A DNA stretch of 64,000 nt, taken from the NCBI GenBank assembly GCA_012931725.1, contig CM022948.1, forward strand, positions 109,230,477 to 109,294,476. The letters run 5' to 3'. Numbering within the stretch: position 1 is the stretch's first letter; each line of letters starts with the position of its first letter. This DNA is from Litsea cubeba (taxonomy: Eukaryota > Streptophyta > Magnoliopsida > Laurales > Lauraceae). The position numbers and the translations under genes are program-made. The notes beneath the pieces were generated by a model. The model made no database searches, had not been told where the DNA came from, and saw nothing but the letters and a program-made list of their open reading frames with translations. This document shows positions 11,290 through 22,979 of the stretch, piece by piece.

Positions 11290-12806
11290 TTTTCAACAGT
11301 TCCGCGTTCCCTGGTAATGTGTTCAACCGCTGCATTGCGAGGAGTGAATGCTTATATCTTTCCTTTCCTCTCTGTCTCGCCCCTTCCCGTTGCCGACTGC
11401 TCTGGAGGACTCCCCTTGCCTGGCCCTTGTGGTATCTTCAGTATTTATATACTTCTAAGCCTTTGCTAGTAGCTCCGGCATGCTTTTTGGCGGGCGTTTC
11501 ATCACTGAGAAAAGGAAGCTCGATGAGCGGAGACCTCCGAGGAAGGCTGTCATGGACACCTTGTCGTCGGGTTCTTCGACTTGAAGTACCTTATCGTTAA
11601 AACGAGTGAGGTAGCTCCTGAGGCTCTCGTTTTTGTCCTGCTTTATGCTGAGCAGGTGTGTGGCAGGCTTTTGGTGGCGGCACCCTCCAATAAAGTGTGA
11701 CACGAAAGACTTACTCAATTCCCCAAAGGTGGCGATGGAGGCTGGGGCGAGATTGGCAAACCACTGCCGGGCGGAACCCTCTAGTGTGGTTGGAAATGCC
11801 CTGCACATAATCTCGTCAGGGATATCGTGCAGTTGCATTTTTGTTTTGTAAGTCTCTAAGTGGTCCAATGGATCCTTCGTTCCATCAAAGGTCTCCGTGG
11901 ATGGCATTTTGCACCTCCAAGGAAGCAGGTAGTTCACCACGTCGGGCTTGAATGGTGTGTCCGTTCGCCCGACTAGGTAATCCACTGTCTACGGTGCCTA
12001 CGCCTTCATGGCGTTGAAGACATCGCCCAGTTGATTATGCATTTTTCTTATCTTTTCCTCCCAACCATTATGGGGCTCCCTGGACGGACCAGGGAAATAA
12101 CTCCCATCTTCCATGCTAAGATTCTCACTTCCTCCCTCTTGGAAATGAGGATCCTCCCCATTAGAAATAGAGGGAGGAGGTGGAAGTCCTCCATGATTCG
12201 CTCCACATGGAGGTGGGGGTCATCCAAGTTGGGCTCCACTGGGAGGTGGAGGAACTCCGTGATGGGCGCGACCTTGAGGATCGACCAAGAGTATCCCGTG
12301 CGGGGCGACTTGGGGAGCTCCAGCAGAGGGATCTTGGGCGCCAAGGGGATGGACGCCCAAATGTGCTCCCCGGCCCTGGCGCCATGGGGATGGGCGCCCT
12401 AGTGGTGTGCTCCTCTACCCTGGGCGTCATGGGGATGGGCGCCCAGGTGGTGTGCTCCTCTACGGGCGCCCAGGTGAGGTGCTCCCCATCGTGGAGCAGC
12501 TGGATGCCTCGGTAGTGGTACTTCCTGCGGTACTCCACCAAACTGTGCTCCTCCTTGCCCCGTGAGCATGAGTTGTAAGATCTGCCGGTTTTGACTCACC
12601 AGCTGCTGCATAGTCTCTATCATTTGTTGAGGAGTGGGAGCAGGAGCATTTGGAGCAGGATCATTCGGTGGAGGAACATCCTCTCCCCGCCTGGGGGAGT
12701 CTGGGCGCCTGGAAGGGCCTGGACGCCCGGAAGGGCCTGAGTCTGTTGAGCGCCCATCTTGAGTGGGATTATCCTCCCGTCTCGCCGATCTCGTGCTGAT
12801 CACCAT
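11290..12806 (-). pseudogene. Degenerate retrotransposon gag
   Basis: The likely start is ATG at 12804-12806 (MVISTRSARREDN), a proline- and glycine-rich N-terminal region to about 12399. The capsid core lies at 11455-11985 and includes MPSTETFDGTKDPLDHLETY, ARQWFANLAPASIATFGEL and LRSYLTRFNDKVLQVEEP, which are typical of the plant retrotransposon gag domain. Frameshifts near 12300-12400, stop codons at about 11986-12012 and a stop after LLAKA (11455-11457) break it. No zinc knuckle is visible. A capsid protein would package RNA into virus-like particles; this copy cannot make an intact one. Confidence 0.8.
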
Positions 12807-12835
12807 AATTTCAAAAGTATTTGATTTTTTTTCTC

Positions 12836-12855
12836 TTCCCACAGACGGCGCCAAA
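12836..12855 (-). promoter_or_regulatory. Primer-binding site of the gag-only element
   Basis: Read on the minus strand it is TTGGCGCCGTCTGTGGGAA, directly inside the 5' LTR. This is the usual primer-binding sequence of many plant gypsy elements, where a host tRNA 3' end primes minus-strand DNA synthesis. Confidence 0.8.
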
Positions 12856-12856
12856 C

Positions 12857-13336
12857 TGATGATGCTAAAATTGGTTTCGGACACCACCGGTCAAGTAATA
12901 AATGCTAAATGCAATAATTCAATAATTAAAGAGGAGAGAGAAGGGATTGTAGTGGTTCGGTCAAAATGACCTACGTTCACTTCAGAAAGGCAGAGATTGC
13001 CTTTGGTATTTTACTTCTCCAATGAGTAGGGATTACAGGCTAGGATAATACAAGAGTAGAAAAATGAAAAGATATCAATTGCCCCTCAAGTGTTGGTGGG
13101 GCTCCTCGATTTATAGTCCTCCCCTAACAGATGGGGACGACTCTTCAGCAACGTTTGCCCTGCTTGAATGGAGCTTTCGAACTGCCCTCGCGTTGGACGA
13201 GGCAAGTGAGATATTTTCCGCGGGACCTGGTAAAAGCATGATTGCTTCCGAAGCGACGTGGCTGCCTTGATTTGGTCACTTCGTGGATTTGGACCTGAGT
13301 TTATCACAGACTGGGTCATTTGGGCCTGACCCATCA
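12857..13336 (-). repeat. 5' LTR of the gag-only element
   Basis: 480 bp, the same length as the left LTR, followed directly by the target duplication CTAAT. The inner edge adjoins the primer-binding site. Confidence 0.9.
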
Positions 13337-13341
13337 CTAAT

Positions 13342-14860
13342 AACATTTAAAATGAGGTTCGCTTTCATATAATAAATGGTTTTGAGCTCAAAATGTTGTT
13401 TTGGGTAAAGAAAAAGCAACAGTAGAGTTTTGGCGAGGCAGGCTGGTTTCGAAGACGACCATTAATGAAGGTGGTATGTATTGAATTTTCTCCTATAACC
13501 AATCCTACTAAAACTAATGGAGGGTATGTATTAGAATGCATGCAACTTGGAGTGGATCGTTCTCCTTAGAATCAGAGTGTAGAATGATCGGATTCATGAA
13601 AAATGAAACCCTAGTATGGAGGAGTATTCAATTATTTTTCTTTCTATAAATGGAGATGAATAACAAAAGGTGGGGAAAAAGAATCGTATAATGTTTTTTG
13701 TGATGCAAAAAAAAGTACAATTAATGAAGAATGGATGGTCCGATTGAATACATTTAGTGGTTAACATTAAAGCTTATTTGACATGAAAATGAAGTACTGA
13801 AAATAGCTAAGCAAACAATGAACCATCCAAAAAATTAAAAAAAAGATGAAGTTTGGAGTTCCACTTCTTGTGGAAGAATTTAATTTTCATCACCCTTTTA
13901 CAACAAACATCACCGTATGAGTCAAATTTCAACTGAATCTACACAAGACCTGGGGAGACTGGCTAAAGATGAATGACGATCTAGAAAACTGGTTCAGGTT
14001 TATTTGTTCGAAGAGCGACGCAATGAATGCATGGGCCCCATTTTCTACTAATCTACGGTGATGGTTATGTGGCCCCTATCGAGTTTGTTGATGCTTTAAT
14101 ATCTTCCTTGCGGTTGCGGGTAATCCTAGCTGTCTGATGGGCGGCTTCCAAATGGACAGTTCCAGGCAGTCATCATCATCATTGATGCTTATCCCATCTA
14201 AACCAAGTCATAGACAAGGTGTTCTTTCAAGACGGTACGTAAATTGAAACCTCCCCATTTCAAGAAATAGGCACTATGACCGTCAAAACCAAGAAAAGGA
14301 AATCACTGTCAAAATATGAACTTCGTACCAAAGCTAACACTAGTAAAGATAAATCATTTTCAACCATCATCTTGGCGCCCGTTACATTTCAATCCTTTGA
14401 AACTTCAAAGTAATCTCTTATTTATTTGGTAGAATTCAAGTGTCTTCTTAAACACCCAATGAGATTGTTTTACCAGAGATGTAGACCAGCGGCGATATCC
14501 AATATAATCCAAATACTGAATTTCACAGTAAGTCCCTTTTGCTTCCTTCCTTGTAATATATCAAATTTTATCTCCCTTGTATAGACCTTTTTAAGATTGA
14601 TCTAAACTAGCTACCGTTCGATTCTCCTCATCCTTTAGTGAATTAAGTTTCTTAATCATAATGCAACAAGGATATAACTACGTACAAAACAAATACTTTC
14701 ACAGTTCATGTAAGACAGAGGCTATCGAAGTAGAGACATGTAAAACTAAAATTATAGAAACATTTTATTGGATGATATTGTTCTAAGCTGCACCTGGTTA
14801 CTACACCTTACATATAAATTACATAAAGAAGGCAAGAAGAAAAAGGGGAAAGGAAAAAAA
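13342..14860. other. Gene-free spacer before SAUR gene 1
   Basis: No credible coding region or repeat structure. The right part (from about 14700) is the expected 3' untranslated side of the minus-strand SAUR gene. Confidence 0.4.
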
Positions 14861-15148
14861 CTAGCCTTGCTTTGCCTTTGAGATCATGTCGACCACCTGC
14901 GAGAAATATTCAACCTCGCATGGTATTCTAAGGATCCCTTGCTGCTCATAACCAAATTCAAGAGCAGCCATCTCAAGCAGTGCTACCATGCTTGGATGGC
15001 TTAAGAACTTGGTGTGCACCTGAAACCTCTCCATTTTCTCTAACCCAACAAGCATTGGAACATACCCTCTTGGGGCTCGGCTGCTCCCACATTCACCGTG
15101 GTCGACCAATCGCTGGTAAGGTGCCTGCTTACTCCCTTTCTTCCCCAT
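14861..15148 (-). CDS. SAUR-like auxin-responsive protein (gene 1)
   Basis: A 95-residue intronless frame that matches a whole SAUR protein. A short basic N-terminus (MGKKGSKQ) leads into the SAUR core at about residues 27-90, with GYVPMLVGLEKMERFQVHT, FLSHPSMVALLEMAALEFGY and GILRIPCEVEYFSQVV. SAUR proteins are small plant proteins; several are known to inhibit PP2C.D phosphatases and so raise plasma-membrane H+-ATPase activity and cell expansion. The VPMLVG in place of the common VYVG shows that it is a different subgroup from the other two SAUR genes here. ATG at 15146-15148 is chosen because it gives a normal SAUR length and a TATA box lies just upstream. No auxin-response TGTCTC was noticed nearby. 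The exact member is not named. Confidence 0.9.
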   Translation of the reverse strand: MGKKGSKQAPYQRLVDHGECGSSRAPRGYVPMLVGLEKMERFQVHTKFLSHPSMVALLEMAALEFGYEQQGILRIPCEVEYFSQVVDMISKAKQG

Positions 15149-15202
15149 GACCCCTTATCTTCATAATCCATTCATGTAATCTCATTTTAAGGAGTCCTAG
15201 CA

Positions 15203-15210
15203 CTTTTATA
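15203..15210 (-). promoter_or_regulatory. TATA box of SAUR gene 1
   Basis: TATAAAAG on the minus strand, about 55 bp upstream of the ATG. That spacing leaves only a short leader, which is usual for SAUR genes. Confidence 0.6.
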
Positions 15211-15214
15211 GTAG

Positions 15215-18200
15215 AGCCATCAACTAGAGGTTGACATGTTCTAAAAGTCATGAAATAAAAACAAGAAATGACGAAGGGGTTTTGAATGAAGAATATATTT
15301 GACTATGGTATTGCTACTGCTCTGTAGGTTTCTTATCTTAAATACTTGTATGTGTTTGGCAATTAATTAGTTAAGTTAAAGTAAAGTGAATTTAGATAAG
15401 AAATGACAAGCTGTCATATTAAAAGTATATAATTTCAAAATTCTCTCTAAATTTTATAAAAAAAATGTAAAAAAAAAAGCAACGTCTTTTCTCCACTAAA
15501 AAATAAAAAAAACTCCACTTTTCCATAAAAAAAAAAGTTAAAAAGATTTTATATCAAACAATTAAAAATAAAACACAATCACTATACATCCAAACAGGCC
15601 CGAGATTTGAGATTTCAATGTGGTTGTGCTAGCCCTTAGCATATATTGGACAGACTTATTTAGGGTGTTGGATTTATATTTGAAAGATTTATTTATGGGT
15701 GATGGATTTGTATTTACTATGTTAATATTTTGTTATTCTTCGGGGATGAGCCATTAGGTATCTTGGAATCTTCTGTACTGTCTATCTTTCGTTATTGACT
15801 TCGATGTTACGAAGTTTTCCATGTTGATTTTTTCCTTTAAGAAGTATATGCTTGGAAAGGCTACTAGACGTTGAACTCTAACCACAATAAAAATAAAAAA
15901 GAGTAAAGGAATGGGTTCCTTAAAAGGCAATTTTCTTGAATCTTCTACACAATTTCAAGAAAAAATCCATGATTTTGAAAAGGGTTTTCCCATAAATTCA
16001 AAACCCAAACATTGGATTTCCGTAAAGACCTTTGGAGATCTTCAACACTTCAATCTTTTATGAAGTTTTTTACCAAAAAAGAAAAAAAAATTTCCTTCTT
16101 GAAATAGGAACACCATCCGGTAAACCCACTCCTATACACTGCCTGCATAATGATGGAGATGAGTAAGTTTTTTTGGCATGTAGGTTTTCTCCTCCTTTCC
16201 CTTGTATGAACGGTCAAGGATTTGGGGCCAAATTAAGGCTTCAATTTTAATCATAGGGGTCATGGACCATTCAGTCAAATAAAGTGGTTTAATTATCATT
16301 TTCCTCTGTTTTTTTATACCCCGGCGGTCCATCTAGTACAAAGAGATTGGATCATGGGTTCCTCATTTTCTCTCTTTGATGATTTAATGAAAGACATCAA
16401 AATCGATCCTGTTTGGAAATAGGCCGGCATAATGTTTCTACTGGCCGATATTTTTCTCTTTAGTTTTTCCAAAATCTCCTACTCTTGGTGTGTCACATGG
16501 CAGCGCTCAGAATATGCTCATCAAATGCCTTTGAAGGTGGTCAGCGAGTGCCACAATGTGAATGGCTCTGCCAAATTACAATTCAACCATTGATGCTGGT
16601 GAGATCGGGTCCGGAACCGTATGAATCCAACATGACTCATCTAGTTTTAAAAAATTAACTGAGAGAGAGTCAACACAGCTCTTAGGGAGAATCAAGTTTT
16701 TTTTTTTTTTTTTGAAAAAAATAGATTAAATACTTATCAAATCTAAATATACACTTTATTTACATGTATTAATAAGAATCAATTCAAATTGATAAATTTA
16801 TATATGCAAGAAAAATAGTATAATAATGAAAAAAAAAAACTTGCATGTAAAAGATCAAAAATAAATCCCAAATTACATTTCAATTATCATTTTAAAATTG
16901 CTAGTTCTAAATCTCAAGCATAAACTACTTTAAAATAAACAACAATGCTTTAGCATGTAATATATAGATGAAATGGTTAATAGTACATATAATTTATCAA
17001 GATGAGGTGATTCAGTTGAGTTTCCCTCATATTTGATTTGGTCCTAATTAGTCACTTCCTCAAATTGAGGTGACTCCGCTGACTCAAGAGTTAACTCACT
17101 AGCTAGTTAATTGATTAGATTTTTCTCTTTTTGAATAAATTTAAGGAAATCAAAGAACTTGATCCTGATTTCTTCTTGATTTCATTGGGCATGAAATTGC
17201 AGTGGATGGAATCTTTAGATGGAAGTCACTGTTTGCCATAAAAAAAACGAAGTCAATTCTAATAGTCCTGCTTCTTGTCATCTTCCCTCTCCGGGGTTCC
17301 TACGATAATGGGAGTTTCCGTTCTCCTTACAATGGGTGCTTTGAATAGTCGATCACAATTAGGAGGAGATGGACTTCATTAGTCAAATACAGGGATTATA
17401 TTGTTGTTTTATCTGTTTTCAAAGTACCCATATGTATGGGTGTAATAAATTATTAGTAGTACATAGAATTTATAAGTGGATTGTAGCTTATGTCAAACAA
17501 ATACATCACCGACTTATAAGACCACATCCTTTGTATAAGCTTGTAAACTAGTTGAAAGGCTATCAAGCACGAGAAACGCCGAGATAACCTAGTGGCAAAG
17601 TACATCTCTCCTCCCATTTAATAGCAACAAAATAAAATGGCTATCAAACACTTTTGAAGTTTTTTTCTTCCCATAGAAGTGACTCAAACACAATTTCTAA
17701 GGGTTGGCCTAGGACCTCTATTTGGTTACAGAGGTAATTGAAGGTTTAAATTTACGCTACCGCACTTCGATTTTATGGGATTTACTGCCTCTTCTTGGGC
17801 CCATGATAAAAAAAAAAAAAAAGTGACTCGAACTCAAACACCCCCTATACACTACGATTTCATGACGGGAATACTTTTTTAGTTATTTACATACAGCTCC
17901 TGACTTAGTAATGTAACTATATTTAGATATTTTAAATTTTAATATTCAAATCCTATAGCTTGCTCTCGCTTTTATAATTCGTGCAAGACCAACCCAAAAT
18001 TTAAACCCTATGCTTCTATGAAAGAAATCCTATATTATGATTTATTTTACATTTAATTTAACAAAGAAATCTTTTTTTACACGGTGCCTTCCCAGGCAAA
18101 TTCCCTGGTTTTGTTATTGATTACAAGAGTTAATTGACTCTAAAAAGAGGAAGTCATCGTTGATAGTAAAAATTATGAGAAATTAGGAATGCTCAAATTT

Positions 18201-18382
18201 TGCCTTCTTGATTGGCTCCTGTCAAATGTTACTGATCAGATAGAGCAAGAGGTTGTACAAGTGTGTGAAGACAATTATTTTGAATAATTTAAGAATTTTT
18301 CCATTTCTTCTAGTTGAAAGCAATTTAGAGTAGGTTTGTTTGTAGGTGGCAAATGGGACTTTTAAAAGGCACAACATGATAA
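15215..18382. other. Gene-free AT-rich spacer
   Basis: No gene recognised. There are A/T-rich tracts (15460-15560, poly-T at 16696-16712, poly-A at 17808-17821). Near 17580-17615 a GATAACCTAGTGGCAAAG segment resembles a tRNA-type A box and may be a SINE trace, but no B box or tail was found. Confidence 0.35.
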
Positions 18383-18391
18383 AAAAAAAAG

Positions 18392-18928
18392 GGGGTTTTG
18401 ACTGTGTAGGTTATAAAATACCTTGTATTCCTTGAAATGGTGTTAGCCAAAAGTATATCTCAAATATGGGTATCGTACAGAGGGCCTCTTTTTTTCTTTT
18501 TCCCACTTTTACCTTTTTTGTGCGATATCGCAAATATTTGCGATATCGCATAAACTGAAGAGTCATTATATAAGCTGCTCGTTTTCTCTCCCTTTTTTCC
18601 TCCGTTTGCAGTAAAAAACAAGTCGTTTTCCCTCATTGTTTTCATGTGGCTGTCTTCATCTTTAGAGGAGGTTCTCAAGAGGATGAAGCAATCGCTCTTT
18701 CATTTATCCAAAGGCATTCAGATGATTTTTCTTATAAAATATTTGGACATGTTTGGAATTTTTTGTATACTCTGTCAAATGTTATGTTAAAAATGGTTGG
18801 ACATTGAGACACCAAAAACTTATATTCATGGAGATACTTTGGAAATTATTCTTAATTTTTTTGTTTGATTGTATTAGATGAACAAAAGATATGAAACGTC
18901 CTAAAAATGCATTTTTCTTGTGGCTTTT
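18392..18928 (+). repeat. Left terminal inverted repeat of the Mutator-like element
   Basis: Pairs with 19831-20366. It includes a perfect 30-bp palindrome at 18521-18550 built from two GCGATATCGC cores. In the other arm (about 20213-20242) the palindrome is imperfect. Confidence 0.88.
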
Positions 18929-19255
18929 ACTTGCTCCATATCAGGTTTAATTGCATGGCTTCCTACTTCGTAAGAGAAGATTTGGGCTGCTTAAAAAATT
19001 CATTAAAGTCCTCAGTGTAGTCACAAATATAACTGAAGCATTCTGGAGCTTCACAGTTTCTGTTGGTCCAACTGTCTGTGCGATATCGCACAAAATGTAA
19101 TGAATTACAGTCCCATATTTGTTGTGGATTTACTTGCTCCATATCAAGTCTAACTGCATGGCTTCCTACTTCGTAAGAGAAGATCTGGGCTGCTTAAAAA
19201 ATACATTAAAGTCCCCACTGTAGTCACAAATATTACAATGAAGCATTCTGGAACT
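18927..19255. repeat. Direct repeat inside the Mutator-like element
   Basis: Two copies of about 125 bp, starting with TTACTTGCTCCATATCA at 18927 and 19130 (period 203), separated by a spacer. The spacer includes the 16-bp palindrome TGTGCGATATCGCACA at 19077-19092. Confidence 0.8.
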
Positions 19256-19348
19256 TTTAATGTCTTTGGATTGTGTAATAAAACATTGAAAGTTCTTTCA
19301 GTTGTGACCAGGTGTTCATGTCTTGTTCTTTACAATATGATTTGTTAT

Positions 19349-19745
19349 TGTTGTAATCGTGTGTGCGGAAGCGTGCGATCAACAAGCAATCAAACAAGCC
19401 ACAAAGAAGGAGAACACAGTTTTACGTGGTTCGGTGATTTCACACCTACGTGAGCAATTTGTTGTAATTGTGTGTGCGGAAGCGTGCGATCAACAAGCAA
19501 TCAAACAAGCCACAAAGAAGGAGAACACAGTTTCACGTGGTTCGGTGATTTCACACCTACGTCCACGAACAAAGCTCGTCTTCTTCTTAGTTTTCACTAA
19601 TCAGAGTTTTCTCCCCTTACTTCTAGGGTTACAACCACAAGGATAATATATAGAAAAATCAAATACTAAACTACCCTTGAACCCTAATTACATTGGGCCT
19701 ACAAAACGAGCAAAAACCCAAAACCCAAAACCCATTAACCTAACA
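19349..19745 (-). mobile_element. Solo copia LTR with an internal partial duplication
   Basis: The same LTR family as the copia element at 43114-48651. It starts TGTTGTAATCG, ends CCTAACA, and is flanked by GTTAT at 19344-19348 and 19746-19750, a 5-bp target duplication. The first roughly 105 bp are present twice (19349 and about 19461), joined by a short GAGCAATT linker. There is no internal coding region, so the body was lost by LTR-LTR recombination. It lies in the core of the Mutator-like element and is therefore younger than it. Confidence 0.9.
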
Positions 19746-19830
19746 GTTATAATGTCCTAGTTGTTGTGACTGAGCTGTACTTGTTTTGTTCTTTACATTA
19801 CCACAAAATAACTCATGGTATAATTTGTTA

Positions 19831-20366
19831 TAAAGCCACAAGAAAAATGCATTTTTAGGATGTTTCATATCTTTTGTTCATCTAATACAATCAAACAAAA
19901 AAAATTAAGAATAAATTCCAAAGTATCTCCATGACCATAAGTTTTTGGTGTCTCAATGCCCAACCATGTTTAATATAATATTTGACAAAGTATACAAAAA
20001 ATTTCAAACATGTCCAAATATTGTATAAGAAGAATCATCTGAATGCCTTTGAAGAAATGAAAGAGTGATTGCTTCATCCTTTTGAGAACCTCCTCTAAAG
20101 ATGAAGACAGCCACAAGAAAACATTGAGGGAAAACGACTTGCTTTTTTATGCAAACGGAGGAAAAAAAGGGAGGGAAAATGAGCAACTTATATAATGACT
20201 CTTCAGTTTATGCGATATTGCAATATTTGCGATATCGCACAAAAGGGTAAAAGTGAAAAAAAAAAAAAAGAGTCTCTCTGTACGATACCCATATTTGGGA
20301 TATACTTTTGGTCAACACCATTTCAAGGAATACAGGGTATTTTATACCCTGTACGGTCAAAAGCCC
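19831..20366 (-). repeat. Right terminal inverted repeat of the Mutator-like element
   Basis: Reverse complement of 18392-18928 with scattered substitutions and small indels. Confidence 0.88.
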
Positions 20367-20375
20367 AAAAAAAAG

Positions 20376-22441
20376 AGATAATCTTAAACAAGATAAAATG
20401 ACAAATAAAGGTGCTTTTGCTCTTCTTCTTTCACCTTCTTTTCTTCTTAATTTGACATTTAATTTTATTTTAATTTATTGTTCAAACGAATCAAACTTAG
20501 TTGCAGCAAATAACATCACGGACAGAAAAATGGGTTGCTATTGGCTAGACAATCAGTGTCATATGAATCTCGTGTTTAGAAAACTCTCAAAAAAAACGTT
20601 TAGCAGATGCCGTGGTCCTACCTAATTGGACTCGCGCGTCTCATTGTACACGCTAAGTGGATCATGGGTTTGATTCTCCTTGTTTTGCTACGTTTCGATA
20701 GTATAAGTACAAATAAAAATAATAATAATAATATATATTAGAAGATGACAGAGAGGGCTGCAAATCGTATTGGGATATATATGTTTGTTACATATCTAAG
20801 GTCCTAACACCAAGCACATGGATATTGAAGAGGACTTTTAAATAAAATGTAATAACATTGAGAGATGACAGAAAGGGCAAGAAGGATTCTCAGACCCAAG
20901 GCACAATTGAGTTTTTGAGTGATCCAAGATCATCCAAGTTGATAATTTAAAACTCATGAACAGAAAATGAAAAGTTAGGCACGTACGTTCCTAAGGTCAT
21001 TTCGCACGTACTTTCCAAGTTCATTTTGATACTATGATGCTAAAGTTTGGACAGCTCAGATGTAACCTCGAAATTTGAGCATTTTCCAGAGCTTAGATGT
21101 AACCTGAATTTTGAGCTCATATGAATCATCAAAGGATTGAAAGGAGCAATTCACTTAAAAAAAAAAAAAGACTTTTAGTGGGAGTAATTCACTAAAAAAA
21201 AAGGACTTTTTCTCACCACAAAAAGTGTTGTAGTTGCTTAGAGAAGTCTAAGCAAAATGCTACTGTGTCCGCCACTAAAAATGACTTTTAGCGGCGGAAA
21301 AAAGCGGCCGCTAAAGCTGTCGTTTACCACCATAAAAGTCACTTTTTTGGTTAAATAAATTCACTTTTATAAAAAAAAAAAAAAAGAAAGAGAAATCAAT
21401 TTCATGAACATGGTTTGACAGGTATTTAATTTAGTTGTAGGCTTGTTGCCATTTCAAAGTTCTATAGCACCCCCGGTTAAAGAGAACGAAGGTTCTTCCC
21501 GGCCACATCTATTTAGCTTGGGTCACTAAATAATTCTCATGGCATTGTGAAATTAACTGTTTTCTTTTTTTTTCTCTTTCTATTTGGGAATGATCTTAGT
21601 GCGGACTTACTCGGCTAGTAAACCCGTTATTAGATTTGACCCCTATGTCATGATTAGGCCTAGAACTCAGGCCAACTCTGTGAATAACTTCAAATGTTTA
21701 ATATGTGCAAGAAATGGAGAATGAGGGACTGCCTAGTTGGTTGGCAACTCCACCTCTCCAGAGATCAATCCCAGTCTCCACCCACCCTTTGCATGTGGGA
21801 GTTCTCACTCACCATATGCACTGGTTCTTTCTCCCTGCATGTACATGTTCCCTCGTGGGTCCCACCCCCTTAGCAGGGATGCCCCAAAATTGGATAAAAA
21901 ATGCAACAGTCAGAACTCTTTCTAACCTTTCTCTTAATAGTCCCTTGTTTTAAAACTCAAACCCAAACTACTGGATAGGACCAATGGCAAGTCGACCCCA
22001 TGAAGCTGTCTATATCTCGGTATACATGAAAGCAAGAAGAGTTGGATCTTCATGGGCCGGCCTTCCTTTTCAGCCTAGGCCTGGGATTGAATCGCTTCTT
22101 TTGCTCAGTGGGATGTGATCATCTATACCTTTCTCTCCATGCGCCTACATCATGTAGGTTTAGATCTAGATTCAAGTAGGCTCAGGTTAGAGATGGGCAC
22201 TGTAGATGGTTATAACCGCACTTTCAAAAGGATGTGGGAGACTGGAGTCCGCCTAATAAAGACCCGAGTCTGATTTGGATCGAACCTAAAATAAACTCAA
22301 ATGCCATCGGGTGGCGGGTGCAACACATATCCATCTCAACTACGGGTTCAACTCAGGCAGGTTGGTCGGTATTGGCTCTACCCAAGCTCATCCTGAACTG
22401 TATTCAGGCAAATCCAAACCCAAACAAATCCACCCCGTATG
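20376..22441. other. Gene-free spacer with MITE-like traces
   Basis: No gene recognised. At 21270-21345 GCCACTAAAAATGACTTTTAGCGGCGG forms an inverted-repeat-rich patch like those at 8600-8700 and 60340-60520. Short direct repeats of AGATGTAACCT with TTTGAGC lie at 21055-21120. Confidence 0.35.
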
Positions 22442-22449
22442 GTTAATTC

Positions 22450-22829
22450 TAGGGGTATTTATGGGCCGGGTTAAAGTCATATTATAAGCCCAGTCTTACA
22501 TTAGAAACACAGGGACTTGTTTAGCTCCAGCATGGCATGGGCTGTAAATGTGTAGCCTGAGCCCAGCCCGCCTCAAACCTGTTAGGCAAGAGCCTGCCGA
22601 ATTAGTCAATTGGACCAAGCCGGGCTTTTTATCACTTGCTTGGACGTTCTAACACAATTTTGGGCAAATCAATTACTGAGACTACAATCACTCCTTATTT
22701 GGGCAAGGCTTGGGGCTTTCTATCAGGTAATCCAACCCAGACAAACTTTTAGATGGACCCAAATTTTATATCTAGGCCCATCCCTACTACTAACACCCAA
22801 GTTATGAGCCCAGCCCATGAGCACCCCTA
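22450..22829. mobile_element. hAT-like MITE, TAGGGGT termini
   Basis: A 380-bp element. Ends are TAGGGGTATTTATGGGCCGG and, reverse-complemented, TAGGGGTGCTCATGGGCTGG. A perfect 8-bp GTTAATTC lies at 22442-22449 and 22830-22837. TAGGGGTG-type termini and an 8-bp duplication are typical of plant hAT MITEs. The inside is rich in GGGCC/GGCCC motifs and has no coding capacity. Confidence 0.85.
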
Positions 22830-22979
22830 GTTAATTCCTCATCCATCTTCAGTTTGAGTTCTAAGAAGGGAATACTTCTGCCATGTCAGGTAGCCATATT
22901 CTTGGTTTCGGTCTTATAAAGTTTTAAAAATATGTAATACTATATATTATAAATATTATAATGTAGCATATATATATAT

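Larger units (their letters stand above)
9328..13336 (-). mobile_element. Gag-only LTR retrotransposon (TR-GAG-like), complete ends
   Basis: A 4009-bp element with two 480-bp LTRs (9328-9807 and 12857-13336). On the plus strand both LTRs begin TGATGATGC and end GACCCATCA. The 5-bp CTAAT flanks it on both sides (9323-9327 and 13337-13341). Element orientation is minus: the primer-binding site and gag lie next to the right LTR. No protease, reverse transcriptase, RNase H or integrase is visible, so it depends on another gypsy element for movement. Between gag and the 3' (left) LTR are an antisense coiled-coil ORF and a GC-rich minisatellite. Gag-only elements of this type are known in plants as TR-GAG; placement near the Tat/Retand-type gypsy lineage is inferred from the PBS and gag. 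Confidence 0.92.
18392..20366. mobile_element. Mutator-like non-autonomous element with long TIRs
   Basis: Two inverted arms of about 537 bp (18392-18928 and 19831-20366) match along their length by eye. Outer ends are GGGGTTTTGACTGTGTAGG and, reverse-complemented, GGGCTTTTGACCGTACAGG. The 9-bp AAAAAAAAG flanks both sides (18383-18391 and 20367-20375); 9 bp is the Mutator target size, though an A-run duplication is weak evidence alone. No transposase is present. The core holds a 203-bp-period direct repeat and a nested solo LTR. The motif GCGATATCGC recurs in both arms and in the core. Confidence 0.88.
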
